The notes under the pieces were generated by a model. It saw nothing but the letters and a program-made list of their open reading frames with translations, had not been told where the DNA came from and ran no database searches. A stretch of 64,000 nt of DNA, taken from contig JACPBF010000001.1 in the NCBI GenBank assembly GCA_016180425.1, forward strand, positions 264,744 to 328,743, in the 5' to 3' direction. The DNA comes from Elusimicrobiota bacterium (GTDB lineage: Bacteria; Elusimicrobiota; Elusimicrobia; 2-02-FULL-39-32). Of this stretch, positions 17,930 to 25,977 are shown in pieces. Each line of letters opens with the position of its first letter. The stretch's first letter is position 1. The position numbers were made by a program, and so were the translations under genes.

Positions 17930-17979
17930 TATATAGTTCATGCTGATAAAGTCATTTCTGCATCAGCATGAACTATATA
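17930..17979. repeat. 18-bp-stem hairpin between ribE and ribBA
   Basis: The arm at 17930-17947 (TATATAGTTCATGCTGAT) pairs perfectly with 17962-17979 around a 14-base loop. No T-run follows, so it is not a classical terminator. It may be a processing or stability hairpin in the rib transcript, or an operator. Confidence 0.7.
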
Positions 17980-18078
17980 TAAAATTAAAGATTCAAGTCT
18001 TGAATACGGCTAGCTTTCGTATATTTAAGATGGACAAATAATACAAATATTTATAAATCTTATAGGAAAGGAAAAAAT

Positions 18079-19281
18079 ATGATTTTAACTCCAATCCCAA
18101 AAGCAATTGAAGAAATCCAAAATGGAAAAATGGTGATCATCGTAGATGATCCGGGCAGAGAAAATGAGGGAGATCTATATATCCCCGCTCAAAAAGTAAC
18201 GCCTCAAAATATCAATTTTATGGCTACCCATGGACGCGGCCTTATTTGTGTCGCGATTGTGGGAGAAAGACTGGATGCTTTAAACATTCATCCCATGGTT
18301 GAGAGACCAGACAAAACCAAAGAAGCTGCCTTTACAGTTTCTGTGGATGCCAAAAAAGATGTGACTACCGGCATCTCAGCGCATGACCGGGCAACGACCA
18401 TTAAAACCCTGATCGCCCCAAAATCTAGGGGTGAGGATCTTGCAAGGCCTGGCCATGTTTTTCCATTGCGTTATCAAGAAGGCGGGGTTTTAGTGCGCGC
18501 AGGCCACACGGAAGCGGCTGTGGACTGCGCAAAACTGGCTGGACTTTACCCTGCTGGAGTTATTTGTGAAATTATGAATGACAATGGCTCCATGGCTAGA
18601 ATGCCGGAACTGATTCATTTTTCTAAAAAACATAAACTAAAAATTATTTCCATTCAAGATTTAATTGAATACCGGAGAAAAACAGAAAAACTTGTGCGCC
18701 GGGTTGTTTCTACTGAGCTGCCAACTAAATCTGGAAAATTCCTCCTGCATCTTTATGAAGACGCTGTGCTGCATGAATACCATGTGGCTTTAGTGAAAGG
18801 GGAGCCTAGAGGCAAAAAAAATGTTTTGGTTCGGGTTCACTCCTCCTGTTTTACCGGGGATGTTTTAAATTCTCTGCGCTGCGATTGCGGAGAACAACTA
18901 GAGGCAGCTTTAAAAAAAATAGAACAAATCGGACAGGGAGTTGTTTTATATATGCACCAGGAAGGAAGGGGAATAGGTTTAAAAAATAAACTTCATTCCT
19001 ATGCTTTGCAGGATCAAGGGCTGGACACAGTTGAGGCTAATAAAGAACTTGGCTTTGCTCCGGACTTAAGAGAATATGGGATTGGCGCTCAAATTTTAGT
19101 TGACTTAGGACTCTCAACCATTCGTTTAATGACCAATAACCCCAGAAAAATTGTGGGTTTGGAAGGTTATCACCTAAAAGTAACTGCACGAGTCCCGTTA
19201 GAAATTAAATCCAATCCGGCAAATATCCATTACTTAAGAACCAAAAAAGAAAAATTAGGACATTACCTTAAAGTTTTATGA
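18079..19281 (+). CDS. ribBA: Bifunctional 3,4-dihydroxy-2-butanone-4-phosphate synthase / GTP cyclohydrolase II
   Basis: This fusion makes both riboflavin precursors. The N-terminal RibB domain (about residues 1-200) shows VDDPGRENEGDLY, ATHGRGLICVA and the GHTEAAVDCAKLAG segment. The C-terminal RibA domain shows the zinc motif (CFTGDVLNSLRCDCG), YMHQEGRGIGL and the late MTNNPRKI. Both halves keep their catalytic residues, and 400 residues is normal. AGGAAAGG precedes the ATG. The stop overlaps the ribH start by four bases (ATGA). Confidence 0.97.
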   Translation: MILTPIPKAIEEIQNGKMVIIVDDPGRENEGDLYIPAQKVTPQNINFMATHGRGLICVAIVGERLDALNIHPMVERPDKTKEAAFTVSVDAKKDVTTGISAHDRATTIKTLIAPKSRGEDLARPGHVFPLRYQEGGVLVRAGHTEAAVDCAKLAGLYPAGVICEIMNDNGSMARMPELIHFSKKHKLKIISIQDLIEYRRKTEKLVRRVVSTELPTKSGKFLLHLYEDAVLHEYHVALVKGEPRGKKNVLVRVHSSCFTGDVLNSLRCDCGEQLEAALKKIEQIGQGVVLYMHQEGRGIGLKNKLHSYALQDQGLDTVEANKELGFAPDLREYGIGAQILVDLGLSTIRLMTNNPRKIVGLEGYHLKVTARVPLEIKSNPANIHYLRTKKEKLGHYLKVL

Positions 19282-19700
19282 AATTTGCAATCATTGTCTC
19301 CAGATTTAATCAAAGTATTACGCAAAAATTATTGGAAGGAGCCCTCTCCGCCTTTAAAAAACATAAAATTCAACAAAAAGAGATCTCAGTCTATTGGGTT
19401 CCCGGAGCGTTTGAAATTCCTTATTTAGCCTCCCGCCTTGCAGAGAAAAAAAAATTTAATGCCATAATCTGTTTAGGCTGCATCTTAAAAGGGGAAACTG
19501 CTCATAATGAATACATTTCTCAAGCAGTGGCCAATGGAATCATGCAAATCTCTATTTCTTCTAAAATTCCTATAACCTTTGGAATCCTAACCCCAGATAA
19601 TCTTAAGCAAGCCCAAGAGCGATCAGGAAAAGGTTCCAGCAATAAAGGTGTGGAGGCTGCGGAAGCCGCAATTTTAATGACTGAAATTCAATGGGACTAA
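19278..19700 (+). CDS. ribH: 6,7-dimethyl-8-ribityllumazine synthase
   Basis: Lumazine synthase condenses the RibD/phosphatase product with dihydroxybutanone phosphate. The 140-residue protein shows the early IVSRFN, VPGAFEIP, ICLGCILKGETAHNEYI and PITFGILTPDN segments of the family, followed by a KGVEAAEAAI helix. Its ATG overlaps ribBA's stop and its 3' end overlaps the nusB start by 10 bases, so the three genes are coupled. Confidence 0.96.
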   Translation: MKFAIIVSRFNQSITQKLLEGALSAFKKHKIQQKEISVYWVPGAFEIPYLASRLAEKKKFNAIICLGCILKGETAHNEYISQAVANGIMQISISSKIPITFGILTPDNLKQAQERSGKGSSNKGVEAAEAAILMTEIQWD

Positions 19701-20095
19701 GAAGGCAGGCAAGGGAATTAGCCTTACAGGCTTTGTACCTGCATGACATGTGCGGATTTAGCAAAGAGGCAGCTCTCAACGCAATAGGCTTTGAACTTCT
19801 ACCAGGGCCCTTATCCATTTTTTCTAAACATTTGCTTTCCGGAGTTTTGGATCGTCAGGAAGAAATAGACACTCTGATCAGGCGCTATACGGAAAATTGG
19901 GACATTCGCAGAATGGCGGCGATTGATAGGAATATCCTGCGCATCTCCACTTTTGAAATTCTTACTGATTTAGAAACCCCGATTTCAGTGATCATTGATG
20001 AAGCGATTGAAATCTCAAAAAATTATTCTACTGAAGACTCAAGTAAATTCGTAAATGGAATCTTAGACAAGATTAAAAAAGAAAGAAAAATCTAG
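19691..20095 (+). CDS. nusB: Transcription antitermination factor NusB
   Basis: NusB binds boxA RNA with NusE (S10) in rRNA antitermination. The 134-residue all-helical protein shows the family start RRQARELALQALY, the central ENWDIRRMAAIDRNILRIS stretch and the end SSKFVNGILDKI. The link ribH-nusB is common in bacteria. The next 227 bases before ligA show no gene or clear signal. Confidence 0.95.
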   Translation: MGLRRQARELALQALYLHDMCGFSKEAALNAIGFELLPGPLSIFSKHLLSGVLDRQEEIDTLIRRYTENWDIRRMAAIDRNILRISTFEILTDLETPISVIIDEAIEISKNYSTEDSSKFVNGILDKIKKERKI

Positions 20096-20322
20096 ATTTT
20101 CTATTAACCTTAAACCCGAATATCGCGCTTATGAAAATGAATTTCGTTTCTACTCACAGTATCTGCTAAATGATGTAGCCTAACATGAATAATATTACTT
20201 TTCGTAAGCTAATGAGAAATCCAGACATTTTGTCCCATCTCGTCTCGCCTGTCCCGAAAGCGAAGTCCAGGGAGTTCTCACACCTAAATGAGTGATTCAT
20301 ATTGATTAGTTCTTGAAAGACT

Positions 20323-22344
20323 ATGGATATTCAGAATAAAATTAAAGAACTTAAAAATAAAATCGAAGATTATAATTATGCTTATTATGTCTTAAATGAA
20401 CCTAAGATCACAGATAAAGAATTTGATGATCTCCTCAACTCTCTAAAAGAACTCGAATCTCAGCATCCTGAACTCATTACTCCAGACTCGCCTACCCAAA
20501 GAGTAGGAGGAATGGCAGAGTCTAGTTTTAAACCAGTCGCTCATTCTATCCCCATGCTCTCATTAGAAAATGTCTATTCCAAAGAAGAATTTGAGGAATG
20601 GTGGAATAGGTTAGAAAAAAATTTAGGCAAGGATGAAAAAATAGAAGTTGCGGTTGAACCCAAAATGGACGGGGTCAGCCTTAGTCTTACTTACGAAAAT
20701 GGAATTTTAGTTAGAGCTGCCACTCGCGGAGATGGCATGGTGGGTGAAGATGTAACAGCCAATGCCAGAACCATCCGCAGCATCCCTTTAAAACTCTATA
20801 GAGAAACTTCCTTTTTCCCAAAACAGTTTGAAGCAAGAGGCGAGGTTTATTTTTTAAAAAAAGATTTTGAGCTGACCAATCACAAATTGATTCAAAAAAA
20901 TTTAAAACCATTTGCTAACCCTAGAAACGCGGCTTCTGGCTCGTTAAGACAAAAAGATGTTTCAATGACCTTGAAGAGAAATCTCCAATTTTGTGTTCAT
21001 TCCCTTGGGGCTTTAAGTTTAGAATTAAAAATCTCTACTCATAGTCAATTTATAGCAACCTGCAAAGCCTATCACCTGCCAACCCTTAGCAATGGTTTAA
21101 AAATTGCTAAAAACGCGCAAGAAGTATGGAAAATCTATGAGGAATGGTTTAATTTAAGAACTTCCCTTCCCTATGAAATTGATGGTTTAGTGATTAAATT
21201 CAACTCCCTTCATGGCCAAAAGCTGCTGGGAGAAACCGCTAAAAGCCCTCGCTGGGCTGTTGCTTTTAAATTCCAAGCTCATCAGGCTAAAACTAAAATT
21301 TTGTCTGTGGAATTTTCCGTTGGCCGCACAGGAACCGTGACGCCTGTTGCCAAAGTAGAACCTGTTGAATGCGGAGGGGTGACCATCTCCTCTATCTCCC
21401 TGCACAATTTCGATGAGATAGAAAGGCTGGAAGTTCAGATAGGAGACTCTGCGCTGATTGAAAGAGCCGGCGACGTTATTCCAAAAGTCATCCGAGTTTT
21501 AGAACATGACAAAAGCAGTAAAAAAATCACTGCGCCTAAAAAATGCCCCTCCTGTTCTGAAACTATTTTTAATGAAGAAGGCGAAGTGGCTCTACGCTGT
21601 TTAAACCCTTCTTGTCCAGAACAATTAGAAAGAAGCCTGCTTCATTATGCTTCCAGAGACGCTATGAATATAGAAGGACTGGGTGAGGCGATTGTCCATG
21701 AACTGCTTCAAAAAAAACTTGTTCAAGACTTTTCTGAACTCTATAAATTAAAAAAAGAAGACTTGTTAAAGTGCAATCTATTTAAAGAAAAAAAATCTGA
21801 AAATCTCTTAAAACAAATTGAAGAGAGTAAATCCCGCGCCTTTTCCAAATTATTATTTGGCTTAAGTATTCGGCATGTGGGGGAAAAACTTAGCAAAATT
21901 TTAGCTGAACATTTTACTCACTTAAAAAATTTAATGAAAGCGTCTGAAGAACAACTGCTGCAAATAGAGGAGTGCGGCCCTATTATTGCGCGTTCGATCT
22001 TAAATTTCTTTAAATCCAGCCAAACAAAAAAACTGATTGAAAAACTTGAGATTTATGGGGTTAATTTTACAGAGCCAAAAATCTCTTATCAAAAATCTCA
22101 GCTAACAAAAAAAATAGTGGTTTTCACAGGGGAACTCTCCTCTCTTTCACGCTCCCAAGCAGAGGAACTTCTCATTCAATTTGGAGGAAGTCCAAGTTCT
22201 TTAGTCACTAAAAATACAGATTTAATTGTTTGTGGAGAAAACCCAGGTTCAAAGCTAAAAAAAGCAAAAGAACTAGGAATCCCAGTGATAGAAGAAGAAG
22301 AATTTCTTAAACTAGTCAACAAAAATGTTAATATTGTAAATTAA
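20323..22344 (+). CDS. ligA: NAD-dependent DNA ligase
   Basis: LigA seals nicks in replication and repair. The 673-residue protein has all family domains: Ia (YYVLNEPKITDKEFD), adenylation domain with the nucleophile motif EPKMDG (about residue 114), OB fold, four-Cys zinc finger (CPSCSE and CLNPSCPEQ), helix-hairpin-helix region (IEGLGEAIV to IEECGPIIA) and a C-terminal BRCT domain starting near KIVVFTGELS. Length and order are normal. No strong ribosome site precedes the ATG. Its last four bases overlap the convergent ferredoxin gene. Confidence 0.97.
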   Translation: MDIQNKIKELKNKIEDYNYAYYVLNEPKITDKEFDDLLNSLKELESQHPELITPDSPTQRVGGMAESSFKPVAHSIPMLSLENVYSKEEFEEWWNRLEKNLGKDEKIEVAVEPKMDGVSLSLTYENGILVRAATRGDGMVGEDVTANARTIRSIPLKLYRETSFFPKQFEARGEVYFLKKDFELTNHKLIQKNLKPFANPRNAASGSLRQKDVSMTLKRNLQFCVHSLGALSLELKISTHSQFIATCKAYHLPTLSNGLKIAKNAQEVWKIYEEWFNLRTSLPYEIDGLVIKFNSLHGQKLLGETAKSPRWAVAFKFQAHQAKTKILSVEFSVGRTGTVTPVAKVEPVECGGVTISSISLHNFDEIERLEVQIGDSALIERAGDVIPKVIRVLEHDKSSKKITAPKKCPSCSETIFNEEGEVALRCLNPSCPEQLERSLLHYASRDAMNIEGLGEAIVHELLQKKLVQDFSELYKLKKEDLLKCNLFKEKKSENLLKQIEESKSRAFSKLLFGLSIRHVGEKLSKILAEHFTHLKNLMKASEEQLLQIEECGPIIARSILNFFKSSQTKKLIEKLEIYGVNFTEPKISYQKSQLTKKIVVFTGELSSLSRSQAEELLIQFGGSPSSLVTKNTDLIVCGENPGSKLKKAKELGIPVIEEEEFLKLVNKNVNIVN

Positions 22345-22601
22345 GCAGGGCGGGGCGCCATGGAAATCGCTTCCCATGGGCAGATCCTCATGCAAAGGGT
22401 GCAGCCAGTGCATTTTTCATTTTGCACATCCACAACTACCATGGCAAAAGGGATCGTAGAAGGGGAGTCAACTTTAACAATACAGTCCGGATGAGGCATC
22501 ACAGAAAGACAAGCTTCGCACCCAGAACAAAGATCCGGGCTGATTTTTGCAATGAGTTTAGATTTAGGTTTTTGAACCGCTGATTTTATTTGAGTTTCCA
22601 T
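22341..22601 (-). CDS. Two-cluster 4Fe-4S ferredoxin-like protein
   Basis: An 86-residue protein with two [4Fe-4S] motifs. The first, CSGCEACLSVMPHPDC, is a variant with a longer gap to the fourth Cys (CxxCxxCx8C). The second, CTGCTLCMRICP, is canonical. The order suits a small electron carrier or a subunit of a larger oxidoreductase, but no partner gene adjoins it. Residues 1-18 are a basic lead. It overlaps the ligA stop by four bases and is divergent from nfo. Confidence 0.85.
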   Translation of the reverse strand: METQIKSAVQKPKSKLIAKISPDLCSGCEACLSVMPHPDCIVKVDSPSTIPFAMVVVDVQNEKCTGCTLCMRICPWEAISMAPRPA

Positions 22602-22769
22602 AACAATTTCATCTAAATACTGAATTTATGATGCCACTCAAGCTTAATTTCTTTTAAAATTTTACCTTAAGAATTAACTACTTTTTGGATGCATAATATT
22701 TTTATAGTATGATTGTCAAAAGCTAAGCTAATTTCATTTTCTGATCAAATATTTATTTTATTATCACAT

Positions 22770-23651
22770 ATGACTAAAAAGTTGTCAAACCTCTCAAAAC
22801 CGCTTTTAGGAGCGCACATGTCAATTGCCGGAGGGGTAGATAAAGCGATCCTTGCAGGCGATTCTATTCACTGCGAAGCGATTCAAATCTTTACAAAAAG
22901 TTCCCGTCAATGGAAGGCCAGCCCCTACAGCAAAGAAGAAATTTCCAATTTTAAATCTTATAAAAGCAAAAGTTCTATAAAAATAGTGATAGCCCATGAT
23001 TCCTATCTTTTAAATTTAGGCTCTCCTAATGATTTTTTAAGATCACGATCTGTTCAAGCTATGATAGATGAAATGGAACGTTGTGAAACTTTAGAAATAC
23101 CTTATTTGATAGCTCACCCTGGTTCCCATACAGGAGCTGGGGAAAAGGAAGGGATTAAACTAATTGCCAAGTCTCTAAATGAAGTCCTTGACGCAGCCAA
23201 AGGATTTAATGCGCAAATCACGTTAGAAATTACTGCGGGTCAGGGAACGAATCTTGGATACTCTTTTGATCAGATTGGGGCTATCATCCAAGAAACTAAA
23301 CTCTCAGATAGAATTCAAGTCTGTTTTGACACGGAACATGCGTTTGCAGCAGGCTATGACATACGTACTCCAGATGGCTATGAAAGGACATTTAAGGAGT
23401 TCGATGAAAAAATTGGCTTAAAAAAACTAGCGGCTTTTCATTTGAATGATTCTAAAAAAGAGCTGGGTTCTAAAGTAGATCGGCATGAACATATCGGAAA
23501 AGGATTTTTAGGGAAAGAACCGTTTAATCTTCTTTTAAATGATCCAAGATTCTCAGGGAAACCCATGTGTTTAGAAACCCCAAAAGGTCCGGACCTAAAA
23601 GAAGATGTGGAAAATTTAAAAATTTTAAAAGATCTATTTCCTAACCCTTAA
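22770..23651 (+). CDS. nfo: Endonuclease IV (AP endonuclease)
   Basis: Nfo cleaves 5' of abasic sites in base-excision repair using three zinc ions. The family opening LLGAHMSIAGGVDKAI, the AHPGSHTGAGE segment, the CFDTEHAFAAGYD segment and the closing HLNDSKKELGSKVDRHEHIGKG are all present, covering the zinc ligands. The open frame begins with TTG at 22713, but the ATG at 22770 (293 residues) gives the usual length. A TATAGT box lies at about 22703, within an AT-rich divergent region shared with the ferredoxin gene. Confidence 0.95.
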   Translation: MTKKLSNLSKPLLGAHMSIAGGVDKAILAGDSIHCEAIQIFTKSSRQWKASPYSKEEISNFKSYKSKSSIKIVIAHDSYLLNLGSPNDFLRSRSVQAMIDEMERCETLEIPYLIAHPGSHTGAGEKEGIKLIAKSLNEVLDAAKGFNAQITLEITAGQGTNLGYSFDQIGAIIQETKLSDRIQVCFDTEHAFAAGYDIRTPDGYERTFKEFDEKIGLKKLAAFHLNDSKKELGSKVDRHEHIGKGFLGKEPFNLLLNDPRFSGKPMCLETPKGPDLKEDVENLKILKDLFPNP

Positions 23652-23714
23652 GTATAGAGATATACTTTCAAAGCAAGAGGCACAATGTTTCTAACTATGG
23701 ATAATAAATAGCTA

Positions 23715-24761
23715 TTAAATCTTTAACACTACCTTGCCAAATTGTTCTCTTTTCTCCAAAAATTCATGAGCCAAATGCCCTTCTCTTAAAGGAAATATTT
23801 TACTTATCACTGGTTTTAATTTCTTCTCTTCCATAAGCTGCAAAATTTTATTAAACTCCTGTAAAGTCCCTAATTTAGATCCTAGAATACTAATATCTTT
23901 AGAAAAAAGAGCTCTTAAATCTAGCGGTACTATAGGTCCTGTAGTGCTGCCGCAAGTCACAATTCTTCCGCAACGGGCTAAAGATTTAAAAGATTGTTCC
24001 CAGGTAGCTGGCCCAACATGTTCAAATACAATGTTAACACCCTGATGATCGCTTATTTCTCTAACCTTTTTAAAAACATCTTCCTTTTCTATATGGATCG
24101 TAAAATCCGCTCCTAATTCCTTAGCTAACTCTAGTTTTTCTAAAGAAGAGGATGCGGCAATCACAATCCCGTGAAAAATTTTTACAATTTGAATAGCTGC
24201 GCTCCCTACCCCAGAGCCTGCGCCAACTACTAAAACCTTTTCGCCCTGTTTTAGTTGAGCGCGCGTTACCAACATATGCCATGCTGTTAAAAATGTTAAA
24301 GGAAAAGAGGCTGCTTCCTCAAATGATAGATGAGACGGTTTAGGAAATACATTTTTGGCTGGCACAACGCAAAATTCAGCATAACCTCCTTTTGCGGCTG
24401 CGCCTATAATTTTGGCAGAATCACATTGATTATCATGCCCTCTAGCGCATTCAATGCAACTCCCGCAAGATAAGCCGGGCGCAATCACAACCTGAGAACC
24501 TATCTTTAAATTAAGCGATTCTAACTGTTTCTTGGCTTCAAGGTTAATTTCTTTAATTTCACCGCTAATATCTGAACCTAAGATGTGTGGAAACTTTACT
24601 GGATAAGCAGGAATGCCATTTCTAACCAAAATATCTAAATGGTTCAAGGCACAGGCCCTAACCTGAACTAAAACCTGACCCTTTTCTATATTTGGGGATT
24701 CCAAATCCCCAAACTTTAATTGTTCTGGACCGCCGTGGTTTGCCAGATAAAGAGCTTTCAT
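23715..24761 (-). CDS. Zinc-binding medium-chain dehydrogenase/reductase
   Basis: A 348-residue MDR enzyme. The structural-zinc lobe has the four-Cys set CGSCIECARGHDNQC. The N-terminal catalytic region reads CALNHLD and GSDISG, so some catalytic-zinc ligands differ from classic alcohol dehydrogenases. The Rossmann motif is GAGSGVGSAAIQ, then LGADFTIH and EHVGPATW. It oxidises an alcohol or reduces an activated double bond with NAD(P)H; the substrate is unknown. Its start overlaps the bcp stop by four bases (ATGA), so it is co-translated with a peroxiredoxin, which suggests a reactive-carbonyl or oxidative-stress role. Confidence 0.87.
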   Translation of the reverse strand: MKALYLANHGGPEQLKFGDLESPNIEKGQVLVQVRACALNHLDILVRNGIPAYPVKFPHILGSDISGEIKEINLEAKKQLESLNLKIGSQVVIAPGLSCGSCIECARGHDNQCDSAKIIGAAAKGGYAEFCVVPAKNVFPKPSHLSFEEAASFPLTFLTAWHMLVTRAQLKQGEKVLVVGAGSGVGSAAIQIVKIFHGIVIAASSSLEKLELAKELGADFTIHIEKEDVFKKVREISDHQGVNIVFEHVGPATWEQSFKSLARCGRIVTCGSTTGPIVPLDLRALFSKDISILGSKLGTLQEFNKILQLMEEKKLKPVISKIFPLREGHLAHEFLEKREQFGKVVLKI

Positions 24762-25243
24762 CCTTTTAAAGCCGCTAAAACTTCTTCAGTATGCCCATCC
24801 ACTTTAACTTTGCGAAAAACTTTTTTTAGTTTTCCCTGTTCATCAATCACAAAGCTAGAACGTTCAATGCCCCAAAAAAGACGGGCATAGAGATTTTTCT
24901 TCTTATAAACCCCAAAAAGTTTGGAAACTTTTGCCTCTTCATCGCAAAGCAAAGGAAAGTTAAGCTGAAATTTACTTATAAACTTTTTATGAGAATCCGC
25001 CTTATCTAAACTAACCCCTAAGATCACCGCATCTTGGTCATTAAACGTACCAATATGATCTTTAAAACTACAAGCCTCCTTAGTGCAACCCGGAGTATCA
25101 TCTTTGGGATAAAAATAAAGAACAACTTTTTTTCCCTTAAAATCAGAGAGTCTCACTAATTTTCCATCCTGATCTTTTAACTCAAAATCTGGAGCAGCAT
25201 CCCCTTCCTGCGGTTCTTTTGAATCTAGTTCTTTTGTTTGCAT
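24758..25243 (-). CDS. bcp: Thioredoxin-dependent peroxiredoxin, BCP/PrxQ type
   Basis: BCP reduces hydrogen peroxide and organic peroxides. At 161 residues it shows the PrxQ active site YPKDDTPGCTKEAC with peroxidatic Cys53 and a resolving Cys58 five residues later, the atypical two-Cys layout. APDFELKDQDG and the C-terminal FVIDEQGKLK segment fit the family. AGGAGGA precedes the ATG at a good distance. It is the first gene of a two-gene minus-strand operon with the zinc dehydrogenase and is divergent from recX. Confidence 0.94.
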   Translation of the reverse strand: MQTKELDSKEPQEGDAAPDFELKDQDGKLVRLSDFKGKKVVLYFYPKDDTPGCTKEACSFKDHIGTFNDQDAVILGVSLDKADSHKKFISKFQLNFPLLCDEEAKVSKLFGVYKKKNLYARLFWGIERSSFVIDEQGKLKKVFRKVKVDGHTEEVLAALKG

Positions 25244-25314
25244 AAAAATATCCTCCTATTAAACTTTTTAAAATTTTAGCTCTTTTCTCGTATTTATTCC
25301 AATGATATTTTTTA

Positions 25315-25320
25315 TATAAT
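25315..25320 (+). promoter_or_regulatory. TATAAT box directly before recX
   Basis: A perfect TATAAT ends seven bases before the ATG at 25327, placing the predicted transcription start at or next to the start codon. No good -35 hexamer is visible. Confidence 0.4.
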
Positions 25321-25326
25321 TTATGA

Positions 25327-25977
25327 ATGAAGATAGTCAAAATGGTTCAACAAAAGTACAAAAAAAATTATTTCCATATTTTATTTGAAGACAATAGTTC
25401 TTTAAAATTGCACAATGAATTAATTCTTACCTACTCCATAAAAGAAGGAATGGAAATTAATCAGGATAAACTAAACGAATTAAGGGCAATTGAAGAAAAA
25501 AAAGAAGCTTATGAATACGCCTATCTTTTACTTGCCTCAAGATCTCATAGTGAAATAGAATTGCAGGAAAGGCTAAAAAGAAAAAAATTCTCCTCAGAAA
25601 CCCTGCATTCTGTGATCAAAGAACTAAAAGAAAAAAAAATAATCAATGACCTTCAGTTTGGCAAAGAATTTGCGGAATCAAGAATCAAAAACTGTCTCCT
25701 TGGACAAGAAAAAATTATAACTGAACTTATGGAAAAAGGGATTGAAGAAAAAGAGGCGCATAAAATTATTCAGGAAGTTTTAAGAGACGATGAAAACCTC
25801 TTAAGTGAAGAAGAACGGGCGTATCAAGCGCTTCTTAAGCGGGCAAAACAAATAAAAAGATCTGACTCAAGGACCCTTTATCGGCGATTGTATGAACATC
25901 TGGTAAGGAAAGGATTTTCATTCGAGACAGTGGAAAAAGTTTTAAACAGACATCAAAAAGAAGGAGGAGCACGATGA
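25327..25977 (+). CDS. recX: RecX-family regulatory protein
   Basis: RecX binds RecA filaments and limits recombinase activity. The 216-residue protein has about 50 N-terminal residues of beta character and then the RecX repeats: YAYLLLASRSHSEIELQERL, LKEKKIINDLQFGKEFAESRI and the C-terminal YRRLYEHLVRKGFSFETVEKVL. The order and spacing fit the family. No recA is present here. It overlaps purH by four bases (ATGA). Confidence 0.88.
   Translation: MKIVKMVQQKYKKNYFHILFEDNSSLKLHNELILTYSIKEGMEINQDKLNELRAIEEKKEAYEYAYLLLASRSHSEIELQERLKRKKFSSETLHSVIKELKEKKIINDLQFGKEFAESRIKNCLLGQEKIITELMEKGIEEKEAHKIIQEVLRDDENLLSEEERAYQALLKRAKQIKRSDSRTLYRRLYEHLVRKGFSFETVEKVLNRHQKEGGAR

Noticed and set aside
17897-18078. 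FMN riboswitch upstream of ribBA (or upstream of ribD)
   Set aside because: None of the conserved RFN-element segments is visible at either place.
20096-20322. Small RNA or riboswitch before ligA
   Set aside because: I saw no convincing stems or conserved motif; only short partial complementarities.
22713-22769. Extended nfo start at TTG 22713
   Set aside because: The family opening (LLGAHMSIAGG) is close to ATG 22770, and the extension overlaps the AT-rich promoter-like stretch.
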